This document shows, piece after piece, positions 17,204 to 26,156 of a stretch of DNA of 64,000 nt. A program made the translations under genes and the position numbers. The first letter of the stretch is position 1. Every line of letters starts with the position of its first letter. The DNA comes from a bacterium (GTDB lineage: Bacteria; Zixibacteria; MSB-5A5; GN15; FEB-12), in contig JADJGQ010000003.1 of NCBI GenBank assembly GCA_016708025.1, forward strand, positions 449,392 through 513,391, written 5' to 3'. The notes under the pieces are model-generated. The model searched no databases. It worked only from the letters and a program-made list of their open reading frames with translations, and was not told where the DNA came from.

Positions 17204-18576
17204 GCAGGATCGACGTGCCCTTCCTGGCGACGCGGCTTACGCATCACCCAGATCTCTCCCGCCGCCGGATCCAGACGAACGATCGCCCTGATCCGGGCGA
17301 TATTCTGGGCAGTCAGGCAAGTGCCGCTGGCCGCCAGCAATGATCCGGTCATCGTATAAAGATCGCGGGCCAATATGTAGTTTGGCGCAAGATCGGAAGG
17401 ACCGATTCGCAAAATATTGTCGTTCGCGCGACGGTCATTCATTCGATTGATGTAATCCAGAGTGATCTGAACCAGCCGTGACGGGAAATCCTGATCTGCC
17501 ATCTCGGCGATCGTCTGACACGCAAATTGGAACGCAAATTCCGGACTTCGCGACGGACGCATGATCAAATGGTCGTAGGCATCAACGATTCCCACGATAT
17601 AGCTCTCGGTGAGCGTGGAAAGCCCTTTCTGCCCTGTTGGGAAGCCACTGCCATTATACCGTTCGTGATGTTGCTGAATGATCGTCGCGATCCGATCGTA
17701 GTAGCTGATCCCCTTCAAGTAATCCGTGCCGCTTTGCGGGTGCGTTTTGTACAGATCCAGCTCTTCCCGACTATAGTCGGCCGCATGCTTTTCTACCAGG
17801 AAGATCGGGAAGCCGAGCTTGCCGCCATCATGCAACAACGCTGCTATCTCGAGATCGCGAATCTCCTGACGGCCCAGCTTGCAGAGCTTGCCTATCTCGA
17901 CCGCGTGTTCCGCGACGCGCCGACTATGGCTTCCCAATTCCGGACGGGCCGACTGGATCAACGTAAAGAAAACTTTGGTGCTGGAATACAGCGCGTCCTC
18001 GAGTTGTTCATTCAGGGCGCGGGCAGTATACAGCGCATCAGCAAGCTGGGTTGTTCTCGCTTGCACCTGCTCCTCGAGTTCATTGTTGGCTGCTTCGAGT
18101 CTGGCGTTCTGTTGCTGCGTCAGCACGAGGAGACGACGGTTTTCATCATGCAGACGGCCATACTCCACTGCCTGACGGACCGCCAACCGGAGTTCCTCAT
18201 CCTTCCACGGTTTGAGGAGAAACCGGTAGATCTCTCCGTCGTTGACTGCCTTTTGAACCGCCGCCAGATCGGCCTGGCCGGTGAGCATAAGACGGACAGC
18301 GCGTGGCCGCTTTTCCTTGACTCGCGCGAGGAACTCCGCTCCGGTCATCTGCGGCATCCGATGATCCGAGACTATAACATCTATACAATGCGCACTGAGG
18401 GTTTCGAGCGCCTCTTTGGGCGAACCGACAAAGTGGCAATGCAACCCGGCCTCATTGTGAAATACGCGTTGAAGCGCACGCAACACCGGTGCTTCATCAT
18501 CTAAAAACAGCACTTCCGCGGTGGACTGTGTCGCCTCAGCCTGCTCCCGCTGCGGTTCTTCTGTCAATGTGGTCAT
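17200..18576 (-). CDS. response regulator with HD-GYP-type phosphodiesterase domain (GFP variant)
   Basis: 458 residues. The receiver domain (22-140) has LFLDDE, phospho-Asp71 in VSDHRMPQMTG and Lys122 in FLLKPWKD. A coiled-coil linker (about 140-200) leads to an HD-GYP-like domain: H249-D250 in LLHDGGKLG, and HHE at 303-305 followed by NGSGFP (GFP 311-313). HD-GYP enzymes hydrolyse cyclic di-GMP to lower its level. Here the signature Tyr is Phe and LHDIGK is LHDGGK, so activity is likely but not certain. It overlaps its neighbours by 4 nt on both sides, so it is co-translated with the HDOD protein and the hybrid kinase. Confidence 0.9.
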   Translation of the reverse strand: MTTLTEEPQREQAEATQSTAEVLFLDDEAPVLRALQRVFHNEAGLHCHFVGSPKEALETLSAHCIDVIVSDHRMPQMTGAEFLARVKEKRPRAVRLMLTGQADLAAVQKAVNDGEIYRFLLKPWKDEELRLAVRQAVEYGRLHDENRRLLVLTQQQNARLEAANNELEEQVQARTTQLADALYTARALNEQLEDALYSSTKVFFTLIQSARPELGSHSRRVAEHAVEIGKLCKLGRQEIRDLEIAALLHDGGKLGFPIFLVEKHAADYSREELDLYKTHPQSGTDYLKGISYYDRIATIIQQHHERYNGSGFPTGQKGLSTLTESYIVGIVDAYDHLIMRPSRSPEFAFQFACQTIAEMADQDFPSRLVQITLDYINRMNDRRANDNILRIGPSDLAPNYILARDLYTMTGSLLAASGTCLTAQNIARIRAIVRLDPAAGEIWVMRKPRRQEGHVDPA

Positions 18577-19400
18577 GTCCGCTCCAGAGTCGACAGTTGG
18601 TATTCCACTTCTTCCGGCAACTGCCGGGCGATCTCCTGCTGGTCCGCAGGAAGATCAGCTGTTTCCATCGAACCAATGGCAGGACACGAAAGACCGGTAG
18701 CTCGTGCCAGATAGTCAGCCGTCGAGAGTATTTTGTGAGGTGATTCGAACTCCTGCTCCACCGCTTCCGCGTGGTGGTGCTGGACGATCTCCACGATCAG
18801 TTTGGGGAAACGCCAGTTAGTGCACAGCGATGCGGCGATCTCCGCATGTGACCCGTGAAACAGCCGCTGTTCCACTTGCCAGTAATCTTCGTTGGTGTGC
18901 CGCATGGTGTTGACGATCGCTTTCCAGGACTCCGGCCAGTGATAAGCGACAATGACCTTACCGATGTCGTGGATCAAACCGGCCAGATACAATGAGTCAG
19001 CCATCGACGTGAGCTTGTGCACCGCCAACTTGTGAGCGGCAATCGCGGTGGCATTCGAGTGTTTCCAGAATTCCGACATGTCAAAAACATCCACCCGAGG
19101 ATGCAGAGCGGAGAGACCGGTCATCAGCGAAGCAGCCGTGGTAATATTCTTGATCGTATTCATCCCCAGCACCAGCACCGCCTCCTTGACACTCAATACC
19201 GGACGGGCCAGCATATAAAACGGCGAATTCGCCAGATGAACCACGCGCATAGAGAGCGAAGGATCAGCGCTGATCACATTGGCAAGCTCGGTCGCCGATG
19301 CACTGTCATCATTCAACAATGAAAACAGCCTGGTCGTCACCTTCGGAAAGGGAGGTAGTGCCGAAAGATGGTCTACAACATCTGAGATCGATTGCGTCAT
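18573..19400 (-). CDS. HDOD domain protein
   Basis: 275 residues. The HDOD core starts at LPPFPKVTTRLFSLL and continues through ISADPSLSMRVVHLANSPFY and VLVLGMNTIKNI, the usual HDOD helices. A degenerate HD-like pair appears in LAGLIHDIGKVIVAYHWPE. HDOD proteins usually act as non-catalytic signalling adaptors near HD-GYP or GGDEF proteins. This one overlaps the HD-GYP gene by 4 nt and lies 4 nt after a receiver gene. The LIHDIGK motif is better preserved than in most HDOD proteins, so residual phosphohydrolase activity cannot be excluded. Confidence 0.88.
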   Translation of the reverse strand: MTQSISDVVDHLSALPPFPKVTTRLFSLLNDDSASATELANVISADPSLSMRVVHLANSPFYMLARPVLSVKEAVLVLGMNTIKNITTAASLMTGLSALHPRVDVFDMSEFWKHSNATAIAAHKLAVHKLTSMADSLYLAGLIHDIGKVIVAYHWPESWKAIVNTMRHTNEDYWQVEQRLFHGSHAEIAASLCTNWRFPKLIVEIVQHHHAEAVEQEFESPHKILSTADYLARATGLSCPAIGSMETADLPADQQEIARQLPEEVEYQLSTLERT

Positions 19401-19404
19401 TAAT

Positions 19405-19950
19405 TCACTCCACCATCAATTCAGGTGTTTCCGCTTGTTTCCGTGACTCCAGCGTCATGATCCGCTGGATCTCGGGTGGTGCCGTCGCAAGAACTTCCGG
19501 ATGCTGTTTCTGGAGGTACACGAGGACCAACTCCATTTCAGTCAGTTGGTTCTTCAGGCTGGCGACATCCTGCCGCAGCTTATAATGAGCGAGCGCTATA
19601 TAAACATTGGCCTTGAGGTCGCTGTCGGTCCACGGCTTAAGCAGGAATCGGAAGGCTTCTCCCTGGTTGACCGCTCCAAGCACTGCCTGCATATCCGACT
19701 GTCCCGAGAGAATGATGCGCAACGTGTCCGGCCAACTGTCGCGGATCTTTTTGATCAGCTCAACGCCGGTCATCCGCGGCATGATATTATCAGTCACTAC
19801 CAACTGGACCGGACGCGAACGCAACAGCTCCAGCGCTTCTTCACCGCCGGATGCCACCAGAACATCGAATGACTCCCGGTGAAACAGGCGGGTCAACGAA
19901 CGGAGTATGTTCGGTTCATCATCCACAAATAGTACACTGTAACGATCCAT
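19405..19950 (-). CDS. response regulator with coiled-coil tail, KPW type
   Basis: 181 residues. The receiver has VDDEPNILRSL, phospho-Asp54 in VTDNIMPRMTG, LSGQSD, and Lys105 in FLLKPWTD. A helical tail (about 115-181) contains LKNQLTEMELVLVYLQ. It has no DNA-binding or enzymatic output domain. The gap to the upstream kinase gene is 10 nt and to the HDOD gene 4 nt. Its similarity to the receiver of the HD-GYP protein suggests a recent common origin or a shared partner. Confidence 0.88.
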   Translation of the reverse strand: MDRYSVLFVDDEPNILRSLTRLFHRESFDVLVASGGEEALELLRSRPVQLVVTDNIMPRMTGVELIKKIRDSWPDTLRIILSGQSDMQAVLGAVNQGEAFRFLLKPWTDSDLKANVYIALAHYKLRQDVASLKNQLTEMELVLVYLQKQHPEVLATAPPEIQRIMTLESRKQAETPELMVE

Positions 19951-19960
19951 CCGTCGTTCC

Positions 19961-21628
19961 TCACACCGTTTCCGCCTCTACCGGAGTCAACACGCCGGGG
20001 AGAGGAAGTTCTATGCTAAAGGTTGTCCCCCTGCCAGATTCACTTGTCACACTGATATGGCCGCCGTGCCGCTGGATTATCCCATAGGAGATGCTGAGCC
20101 CCATACCCGTCCCTTTGCCCGGCGGCTTGGTCGTAAAAAACGGATCGAAAATGCGCGACAAATGCTTGTCGGGTATTCCGGCGCCGTTGTCACGTATCTG
20201 GATCTTGATCACATTGTTGCGTTCTGAAGTGCTGATCGTGAGAATTCCCGTGTTCTCCACCGCATGCGCCGAGTTCACGAACATATTCGTGAAGACCTGA
20301 ACCAGTTGATTCGGAAAGCAGGAGAGGTCCGACAGTTCACCGAATTCGCGCACTATCTCCAGCTTGTATTTCGTTTCGTTGCGCACCAGGTTCAGAGCAT
20401 CGTCCAATAGACTGTTGATCTGGCAAACCTGCGGTACGTCTCCCTCCACTCTTGCGAAGGTCTTGAGATCGGTGACGATCTTCGAGACGCGCATCAACCC
20501 ATCCAGCGTCTCTTTCATCAGACCGCTGATATCCCCAAAGATATATTCGATATCAAGTGACTGCCGTGTCGAGCTGACGCGTTCCTGCAGATGCTGGGGT
20601 AATTGCACGGCGCGAGTCGTCTCTTCGAGCGCTGTCGTATACAATTTCACCGCTTCCACATATTGCGCCAGGGAGTTGCAGTTGCTGATGACAAACCCCA
20701 GCGGATTGTTGATCTCGTGCGCGACCCCTGCGGCCAGTTCGCCGATCGAGGCCAACTTGGCCGTCTGAAGCAACCGCCGCTGCAGGATCTCCCGCTCGGT
20801 TACATCGTGGACGATCAACACAACCGCCGCAATACTCTCTTTATGTTTGATCGCATAGGCGATCAGGTCGAGGCGCTTTTCAGTGATCGAATTCGTGAAA
20901 GTGTCGCGCTGCATCTCCCCCGTGGCCAGTACCTCTCGCGCCGCACGAAGCATCGGCTCGCGACACGCGTCCGGCAATAACTGGCTCAACGGATGACCGT
21001 GATACCCAGCCACCAACGGGCTGATCATCCCCAACAGCTGGACTGCAAATTCATTTAGCAGATGGGTGCATTGGTTGTTGTCGATTGCCACCAGACCAAA
21101 GTTCGCGTTCCGGATTATTCCCTGGAGCAGCTCTTTTTCTGCAAAGAGTCGTTCGGTCCGGAAAGCCAGCTCGCGATGTTGCTCCGCAACTTCCGATTCA
21201 AGTTGCCGCCGTGCGATCACCAGGTCGCGCTCGATACACGCTTGCTGATAGGCTCGATCAACCAGCGTCAGTAGCTGATCGGGTGTAAACGGCTTTTCGA
21301 GAAATCCGAACGGACGAAGTCGTATTGCCTGCGAGACGGATTCATATTCCGCAAAGCCCGTGATGAATATCACCGGGATAGTGGAATCAACAGCGAGGAT
21401 CTGTTCCGCGACCTCTACCCCCGAAAGTCCGGGCATCCGAATATCAGTGATGATCAACCCAAAGGCATTCGTGTGGATCAACTCGATCGCTTTTGCTCCA
21501 TCACCGACCGATTCACATGAAAAGCCGGAGGCGATGATCGCTCGCTGCAGCAGATCACGTATCTCCTTTTCATCGTCGATGAGGAGAACCCGAAACGCCA
21601 GCTTTTGTCGCTGCTCTGCAGACATCAT
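19961..21628 (-). CDS. receiver-PAS-histidine kinase, first gene of the signalling operon
   Basis: 555 residues, soluble. N-terminal receiver (phospho-Asp62 in ITDIRMPGLSG, EKPF at 111-114), a coiled coil (about 125-170), and a PAS domain (about 165-280). HisKA follows with His304 in GVAHEINNPLGF, then the ATPase domain with QIRDNGAGIPD and FDPFFTTKPPGKGTGMGLS. The receiver-first order suggests it is itself switched by another kinase, or that it relays within the cluster. Two ATGs start the frame, with an AAGGGG-type ribosome site about 10 nt upstream. It heads six consecutive minus-strand genes with gaps under 30 nt or overlaps. Confidence 0.9.
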   Translation of the reverse strand: MMSAEQRQKLAFRVLLIDDEKEIRDLLQRAIIASGFSCESVGDGAKAIELIHTNAFGLIITDIRMPGLSGVEVAEQILAVDSTIPVIFITGFAEYESVSQAIRLRPFGFLEKPFTPDQLLTLVDRAYQQACIERDLVIARRQLESEVAEQHRELAFRTERLFAEKELLQGIIRNANFGLVAIDNNQCTHLLNEFAVQLLGMISPLVAGYHGHPLSQLLPDACREPMLRAAREVLATGEMQRDTFTNSITEKRLDLIAYAIKHKESIAAVVLIVHDVTEREILQRRLLQTAKLASIGELAAGVAHEINNPLGFVISNCNSLAQYVEAVKLYTTALEETTRAVQLPQHLQERVSSTRQSLDIEYIFGDISGLMKETLDGLMRVSKIVTDLKTFARVEGDVPQVCQINSLLDDALNLVRNETKYKLEIVREFGELSDLSCFPNQLVQVFTNMFVNSAHAVENTGILTISTSERNNVIKIQIRDNGAGIPDKHLSRIFDPFFTTKPPGKGTGMGLSISYGIIQRHGGHISVTSESGRGTTFSIELPLPGVLTPVEAETV

Positions 21629-21982
21629 TCAGATAGCCACCCCTTTTTGGATAAAAAAGCATCAATCGGACCACATTACTTAAGGTCGACAAATCAAGCA
21701 ATACCTTGACTTGATTCCATAGATTCAACAATCCACCTCGGCGGCGACGATAGAATAGTATTGAGGAGTGTGATTTTGCTGCCGCTCGCTAGAAAGTCGC
21801 CTGGCAAAATCCACTTTCTCTCGCTAAGGGATTGCCTGGCAATTTGATATGTCGAAGATTCTTTTTCTAAGATTTCGCCTGTTCCGTTCCGAAACATGGA
21901 GTAGCCCGGTAGATGTCGCGATTTCTTGTTCGCCGACTCAGGAAAGTCTGCCGGCCAGTCAAGCAAGCAAAAGGAGATGTCC
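21629..21982. other. divergent intergenic region with two related short palindromic elements
   Basis: 354 nt between the divergent signalling operon and a barrel gene; no gene is seen. It holds GCCTGGCAA twice (21799-21807 and 21834-21842, 35 nt apart). The second copy is the centre of a perfect palindrome ATTGCC-T-GGCAAT (21831-21843). The spacing suggests an operator pair, but no regulator is indicated. Confidence 0.35.
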
Positions 21983-22699
21983 ATGAAACGGATCAATCTG
22001 CTGTCGGCCCTCGCCCTGCTGTTGGTTGCCGGTTCCCTGATGGCCGCCAACCCAAAGTCCAAGTCGGACTACAGTAATGGAAGTGCTTCGTCACCCACTA
22101 TCCGCGCTTTCACCGGGCAGGTGCTCACCGGATATTATGCCGGTGTTGGTTTACACTGCAGTGGAACACTCAATCACTTTGCGGTAGGGTTTCCTTTCAG
22201 TGTACGGTTCGGTCTCGGTTACGCACGCGTAGCGACTGGCGATGCCGTCGCGGCTCGTCGCATTTTCATCGACAACAACACCAACGGCTCGCCGCGAGGC
22301 TGGGCTAAGTTGTGGGATACTCGACTTGATGTGCTTTATCCCGTGAAGATCGCCTCACTGCAATACTCCAATGTCTATGGCGGCGTGCGTCACGCCTATT
22401 ATAACTCGCACTTCGAGTACATCGGCGGCAACGAGACGTTTGATGTTACCACCAATGCCTGGGGTCTTGGCGGCGGTCTGGAATCCTCATTCCCGGTCAG
22501 TCCGCGCGTTTCGATGTTGTTCACGGTCGGTGCGGATTATTATTTCCGGAGTGAACTCTCCGGCCATGACACCTATTACCGTCCGAACGGCGACGACCTG
22601 CATGCCAAGGAAGATTACACCTATGATGACGCCGATGCAGCGATCGCTCAGCCCGATGTTGAGGTGCGGCTGATGTTCGGTGTCTCGTACAAGTTTTAG
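21983..22699 (+). CDS. secreted beta-barrel-like outer-membrane protein
   Basis: 238 residues from ATG 21983, chosen because AAGGAG (21971-21976) is 6 nt upstream and a signal peptide (INLLSALALLLVAGSLMAA) starts at once; an upstream ATG at 21926 lacks both. The mature part is glycine- and tyrosine-rich with alternating strands (VRFGLGYARV, LQYSNVYGGVRHAYY, LFTVGADYYF) and ends VEVRLMFGVSYKF, with the terminal Phe usual for barrels. No family is recognised. It is followed by a hairpin and then the DUF4266/DUF3570 pair. Confidence 0.75.
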   Translation: MKRINLLSALALLLVAGSLMAANPKSKSDYSNGSASSPTIRAFTGQVLTGYYAGVGLHCSGTLNHFAVGFPFSVRFGLGYARVATGDAVAARRIFIDNNTNGSPRGWAKLWDTRLDVLYPVKIASLQYSNVYGGVRHAYYNSHFEYIGGNETFDVTTNAWGLGGGLESSFPVSPRVSMLFTVGADYYFRSELSGHDTYYRPNGDDLHAKEDYTYDDADAAIAQPDVEVRLMFGVSYKF

Positions 22700-22772
22700 T
22701 GCAGAGTCCTCGACAGCGTCTGGCCAGGTCCTCGGCCACGCTCCTCCATGCTTGTTCGTGTTAACCTGAACC

Positions 22773-22803
22773 GAAAGGGGCCGTTCAACCGGCCTCTTTC
22801 GTA
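22773..22803 (+). terminator. hairpin terminator or attenuator
   Basis: An 11-bp stem GAAAGGGGCCG/CGGCCTCTTTC (22773-22783, 22790-22800) with one G-T wobble and a 6-nt loop. The T tract is inside the stem rather than after it, so termination may be partial and allow read-through into the lipoprotein gene. Confidence 0.55.
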
Positions 22804-22806
22804 CCA

Positions 22807-23064
22807 ATGGACGGGACTATGCAGAATATCATGAGACTGAATACGCGCGCAATGATGTGTGCTGCTTTGGTACTGACGGGATCTCTGCTGATTGGCGGTT
22901 GTGCCACCAGTGGACAGATCTGCACCAAGCCTCCGGTCGCCGCCGAAGAGTTGCAACTCGATAAGCAGCTCAGCAAAGAGATCATCGACGACCACATTTA
23001 CTTCTCGAAAGAAGCCTCCAGTGGTGGTCGGTCGTTTGGCGGAGGCGGATGTGGGTGTAACTGA
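22807..23064 (+). CDS. DUF4266-type small lipoprotein
   Basis: 85 residues. A hydrophobic signal ends in lipobox LIGGC (Cys32), so it is a lipid-anchored envelope protein. The short mature part has HIYFSKEASSGG and ends in GGGGCGCN, the diagnostic tail of DUF4266 proteins. In-frame ATGs at 22819 and 22831 are also possible starts; none has a convincing ribosome site. The stop TGA shares one base with the ATG of the DUF3570 gene, so the two are coupled. From memory, DUF4266-DUF3570 pairs often sit beside a thioredoxin-like protein and ApbE; neither is present here. Confidence 0.82.
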   Translation: MDGTMQNIMRLNTRAMMCAALVLTGSLLIGGCATSGQICTKPPVAAEELQLDKQLSKEIIDDHIYFSKEASSGGRSFGGGGCGCN

Positions 23065-24335
23065 TGCGCATCAAACCGATCAAACATGCGCTGGCGTCGC
23101 TCACCGCTGTGGTACTTGGTTCGACCGCGCTCACCACGCACGCCCAAAATCGCTCGGAAAGCTCCATCCTCTTCTATAGTGAAAAGGATCGGATCAAGGC
23201 GACCGAGGCGATGTTCAACCTGACCAGGCAGCTTAAGAATCAGTTTACTCTGAATCTGAATCTGACCTATGATGGTCTGACCGGAGCTTCGCCGACCGGC
23301 GGTTCTCCCTCAAAGTATCCGATGACCATTACCCGGTCATCGGGCGGCGGCCGCGTGGTGACTGCCGCAGGAGAGATCCCGATCGACAAGAGCTTCCAGG
23401 ATACTCGCTTTTCCGGCGACATGGCGCTTTCGCGCAGATTCTGGGAGCGCACCACTTTTACCGTGGGATTGCACCTCTCCAGCGAACATGACTACAAGTC
23501 GACCGGTTTCAGCGGCGCCGTCTCTCAGGAATTCGATGGCGGCAAAACTGCCCTCAGCCTCTCCGGTTCGATCGCTCGGGACAATGTCTCCATGCTTGGT
23601 GGCATGCCGGAGCCGTTTACCGATATCACGGCAGAGGATGAAGATGATGGCGAGCGACGACTCGGACGAGATGGCCGTCGCAAGACCACCTATGACCTGG
23701 TCGCAGGGGTCACTCGCATTCTTGGCAAACGGACCATGCTCCGTTTTAACTATTCGCTATCGGATGCCTCCGGCTACCTGACCGATCCTTACAAGATCAT
23801 CAGTGTGGTACAGCCAGTTGACTCCGCCGATCCGGGCGAACCAGTGCAGAACCTGCATGAAAAGCGTCCCGACCGAAGAACCGGCAACGCGCTCTTTGGT
23901 CAGCTACGCCACTCGATCTCTTTGGGAGTTCTCGATGCTTCCTATCGATACTTCTGGGATGATTGGGGAGTTGTTTCGCATACTACTACTTTTTCCCTGC
24001 GCCACGACTTTGGAAAATCCGGCGCGGTGAAACCGTCGATCCGATGGTACCAGCAGTCTCGTGCGGATTTCTCCCGCCCATTCCTGGTTCAGGGAGTGCC
24101 GTTACCGCAGTATGCTTCGGCCGACAGCCGTCTGGCCAAATTCTCAGGATTAACCTACGGACTTGGCTACGACCTGCCGATCTCGCTCGCCTCTACCCTG
24201 CAACTGTCGTTGGAGTGGTACTCGCAGAGCGGAGACCCAAGCCCGCCGGAAGCGTTCGGACCGCTGCAGGAGTTTGATCTCTTTCCCGACCTGAAAGCGT
24301 TTATGCTCCGCATCGGTTATGCCAAAGACTTTTGA
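23064..24335 (+). CDS. DUF3570 family outer-membrane barrel protein
   Basis: 423 residues. Signal peptide (ALASLTAVVLGSTALTTHA), then the family N-terminus with SILFYSEKDRIKATEAMFNL and LTYDGLTGASPTGGSPS. The rest is a run of amphipathic strands ending RIGYAKDF. DUF3570 proteins have no established biochemical function; by position next to DUF4266 they are thought to form an envelope complex. Start and stop are coupled to the lipoprotein gene (1-nt overlap), and a strong terminator follows. Confidence 0.85.
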   Translation: MRIKPIKHALASLTAVVLGSTALTTHAQNRSESSILFYSEKDRIKATEAMFNLTRQLKNQFTLNLNLTYDGLTGASPTGGSPSKYPMTITRSSGGGRVVTAAGEIPIDKSFQDTRFSGDMALSRRFWERTTFTVGLHLSSEHDYKSTGFSGAVSQEFDGGKTALSLSGSIARDNVSMLGGMPEPFTDITAEDEDDGERRLGRDGRRKTTYDLVAGVTRILGKRTMLRFNYSLSDASGYLTDPYKIISVVQPVDSADPGEPVQNLHEKRPDRRTGNALFGQLRHSISLGVLDASYRYFWDDWGVVSHTTTFSLRHDFGKSGAVKPSIRWYQQSRADFSRPFLVQGVPLPQYASADSRLAKFSGLTYGLGYDLPISLASTLQLSLEWYSQSGDPSPPEAFGPLQEFDLFPDLKAFMLRIGYAKDF

Positions 24336-24343
24336 TCCTCGCA

Positions 24344-24369
24344 AGGCCCGACTTCAGTCGGGCCTTTTG
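24344..24369 (+). terminator. Rho-independent terminator between converging genes
   Basis: A perfect 10-bp stem AAGGCCCGAC/GTCGGGCCTT with a 4-nt TTCA loop, followed by TT. It ends the DUF3570 unit and may also serve the converging ATPase gene. Confidence 0.85.
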
Positions 24370-24381
24370 CATGCCCACGTT

Positions 24382-24798
24382 TTAGCTGGATACGGGATAT
24401 CGTTTGCGGAAGGTGATAATGCTGTTCCCCGATTCATGCCGGTAACCCAGCTGATCGGCGAACTTTCTGACCAGGTGGAGCCCCATTCCACCGTGGCGGC
24501 GTTTTTCTATCGGAACATCCAGATCCGGAAGTGAGACAGTAGTGATATCAAACAGCTCTGCATCGAAGTCGGTCATCTCAAGTTCAATCCACTCCTCGGT
24601 TTGCTCCAGAGTGATCCGAACCGGCTGATGACTCTTTGTGCTGTACTTCACAAGGTTGGTGAAAAGTTCTTCGGCGGCCACAGTCAGTGCAAACGCGGTC
24701 TGTTCGTCGAGTGCCCCTTGCCGGGCGAAATCGCCGACAAATCCAAACAGGTCATCGACCGACCCCGCCTCTTTGCGCAGCACACAGGTCATTTTCAT
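24382..24798 (-). CDS. RsbW-like serine kinase / anti-sigma regulatory ATPase
   Basis: 138 residues from ATG 24798, preferred over TTG 24816 because GGGA lies about 7 nt upstream of it. It is a single small GHKL ATPase domain: N-box AAEELFTNLVKY, a G1-like MTDFDAELFD, and GGMGLHLVRKFADQLGY. This is the architecture of RsbW/SpoIIAB-type kinases, which bind a sigma factor or phosphorylate a STAS antagonist. No STAS or PP2C partner is nearby, so it is an orphan here. It converges on the DUF3570 gene and diverges from carA. Confidence 0.85.
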   Translation of the reverse strand: MKMTCVLRKEAGSVDDLFGFVGDFARQGALDEQTAFALTVAAEELFTNLVKYSTKSHQPVRITLEQTEEWIELEMTDFDAELFDITTVSLPDLDVPIEKRRHGGMGLHLVRKFADQLGYRHESGNSIITFRKRYPVSS

Positions 24799-24892
24799 GC
24801 CGCTATCCCGATACAAGACTGTGACATTCCATGATTATACTAGCCCCTCTGATTTCCCGCCAGACCGTTCTTTCAGCGAATCAGGTGGCCGC

Positions 24893-24921
24893 TTGACAGC
24901 CGCCGCGTCGTGCAGTACCTT
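24893..24921 (+). promoter_or_regulatory. promoter of carAB
   Basis: TTGACA (24893-24898), 17-nt spacer, TACCTT (24916-24921). The leader to ATG 24987 is about 60 nt. I see no pyrimidine-sensing structure. Confidence 0.5.
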
Positions 24922-24986
24922 CGCGCGACACCACATACCATTGATCCAACTCCCCGGGCAACACGAGAGGGAAATCGATTCCGGAA

Positions 24987-26156
24987 ATGCTGCGCGAAAC
25001 CTACAACGCCAAGCTGGTTTTAGAGGATGGCCGCCTCTTTCCCGGCAATCGCTTTGGCGCTCGAACCGATGCCATCGGCGAGGTCGTTTTTAATACCGCC
25101 ATGTCCGGCTATCAGGAAATTCTCACCGACCCGTCTTATTCCGGCCAGATGGTGGTGATGACCGCCCCGCAGATCGGTAATTACGGGATCGCTCAGGATG
25201 ATGCCGAATCCCGCCAGCTTTTCCTCTCTTCCCTGATCATCAAAGAACTGAGCCGCGTTGCCAGCAACTGGCGGTCGATCCAAACACTCGACGACCATCT
25301 GGCGGCTAACAATATCCCGGGGATAGAGGGGCTGGATACTCGCGCACTAGTTCGCCACCTCAGAACATTCGGCGCCATGCGCGGTGTCATTGCGAACATC
25401 ACCGACGAAGATCGAGACCTGATCGCTCGCGCCCGCGCACATCCTTCCATGGCTGGAGTCGATCTTGCTTCCACAGTCACGCTTGGCCGACGGTACCAAT
25501 GGGACAGTCAGGAGCTTCTGCTCAATGGTCACTGGCATCAGCAAGATCTCTTTTCAAATTCGATTCAATCATCGCTGCATGTGGTCGTCTATGACTATGG
25601 CGTTAAGTATAACATCCTTCGCTGTTTAACCCGGCTCGGCTGCAAAGTAACAGTCGTTCCAGCCTCCACTTCGGCAAACGACATATTGGACATTAAACCG
25701 GATGGCCTCCTGCTTTCGAATGGACCCGGCGACCCTGATCCATTGACCTATGCGACAGATAATATCAAAGCGATGCTTGGCCGACTGCCGATAGCCGGTA
25801 TCTGTCTCGGGCATCAGCTGTTGGCTTTGGCCGCCGGTGGGAAAACGTACAAGCTAAAATTCGGACACCGCGGAAGCAATCATCCGGTGATCGACCATCG
25901 CACCGGCAAAGTCCAGATCACTGCCCATAACCACGGCTTTTCCGTTGATGCCGACTCGCTCCGGGATCGCACAGTTGATATCACGCACATCAATCTGAAT
26001 GACCTGACAGTCGAAGGATTGTCTCTGCGAGATGTCCCGGCCATCGCCGTGCAATATCATCCCGAAGCCTCACCCGGACCGCACGACGCGTTTCCCTTCT
26101 TTGACAGTTTCATCGCACTCATGAAGCAATGGCAGGAGCCTCACAGCCATGCCTAA
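24987..26156 (+). CDS. carA: carbamoyl-phosphate synthase small (glutaminase) subunit
   Basis: 389 residues, normal length. It releases ammonia from glutamine and channels it to CarB for carbamoyl phosphate, feeding pyrimidine and arginine synthesis. The N-terminal domain has the family run GEVVFNTAMSGYQEILTDPSY and GIEGLDTRALVRHLR. The C-terminal class I amidotransferase has the nucleophile Cys273 in GICLGHQ and the His358/Glu360 pair in YHPEASPGP, with SNGPGDP forming the oxyanion region. It overlaps carB by 8 nt, the usual tight coupling. Confidence 0.98.
   Translation: MLRETYNAKLVLEDGRLFPGNRFGARTDAIGEVVFNTAMSGYQEILTDPSYSGQMVVMTAPQIGNYGIAQDDAESRQLFLSSLIIKELSRVASNWRSIQTLDDHLAANNIPGIEGLDTRALVRHLRTFGAMRGVIANITDEDRDLIARARAHPSMAGVDLASTVTLGRRYQWDSQELLLNGHWHQQDLFSNSIQSSLHVVVYDYGVKYNILRCLTRLGCKVTVVPASTSANDILDIKPDGLLLSNGPGDPDPLTYATDNIKAMLGRLPIAGICLGHQLLALAAGGKTYKLKFGHRGSNHPVIDHRTGKVQITAHNHGFSVDADSLRDRTVDITHINLNDLTVEGLSLRDVPAIAVQYHPEASPGPHDAFPFFDSFIALMKQWQEPHSHA

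Noticed and set aside
21629..21982. Cyclic di-GMP riboswitch in the divergent gap next to c-di-GMP-type genes
   Set aside because: I could not find the GGCAAACC or GACGCAAAGCCA core elements on either strand.
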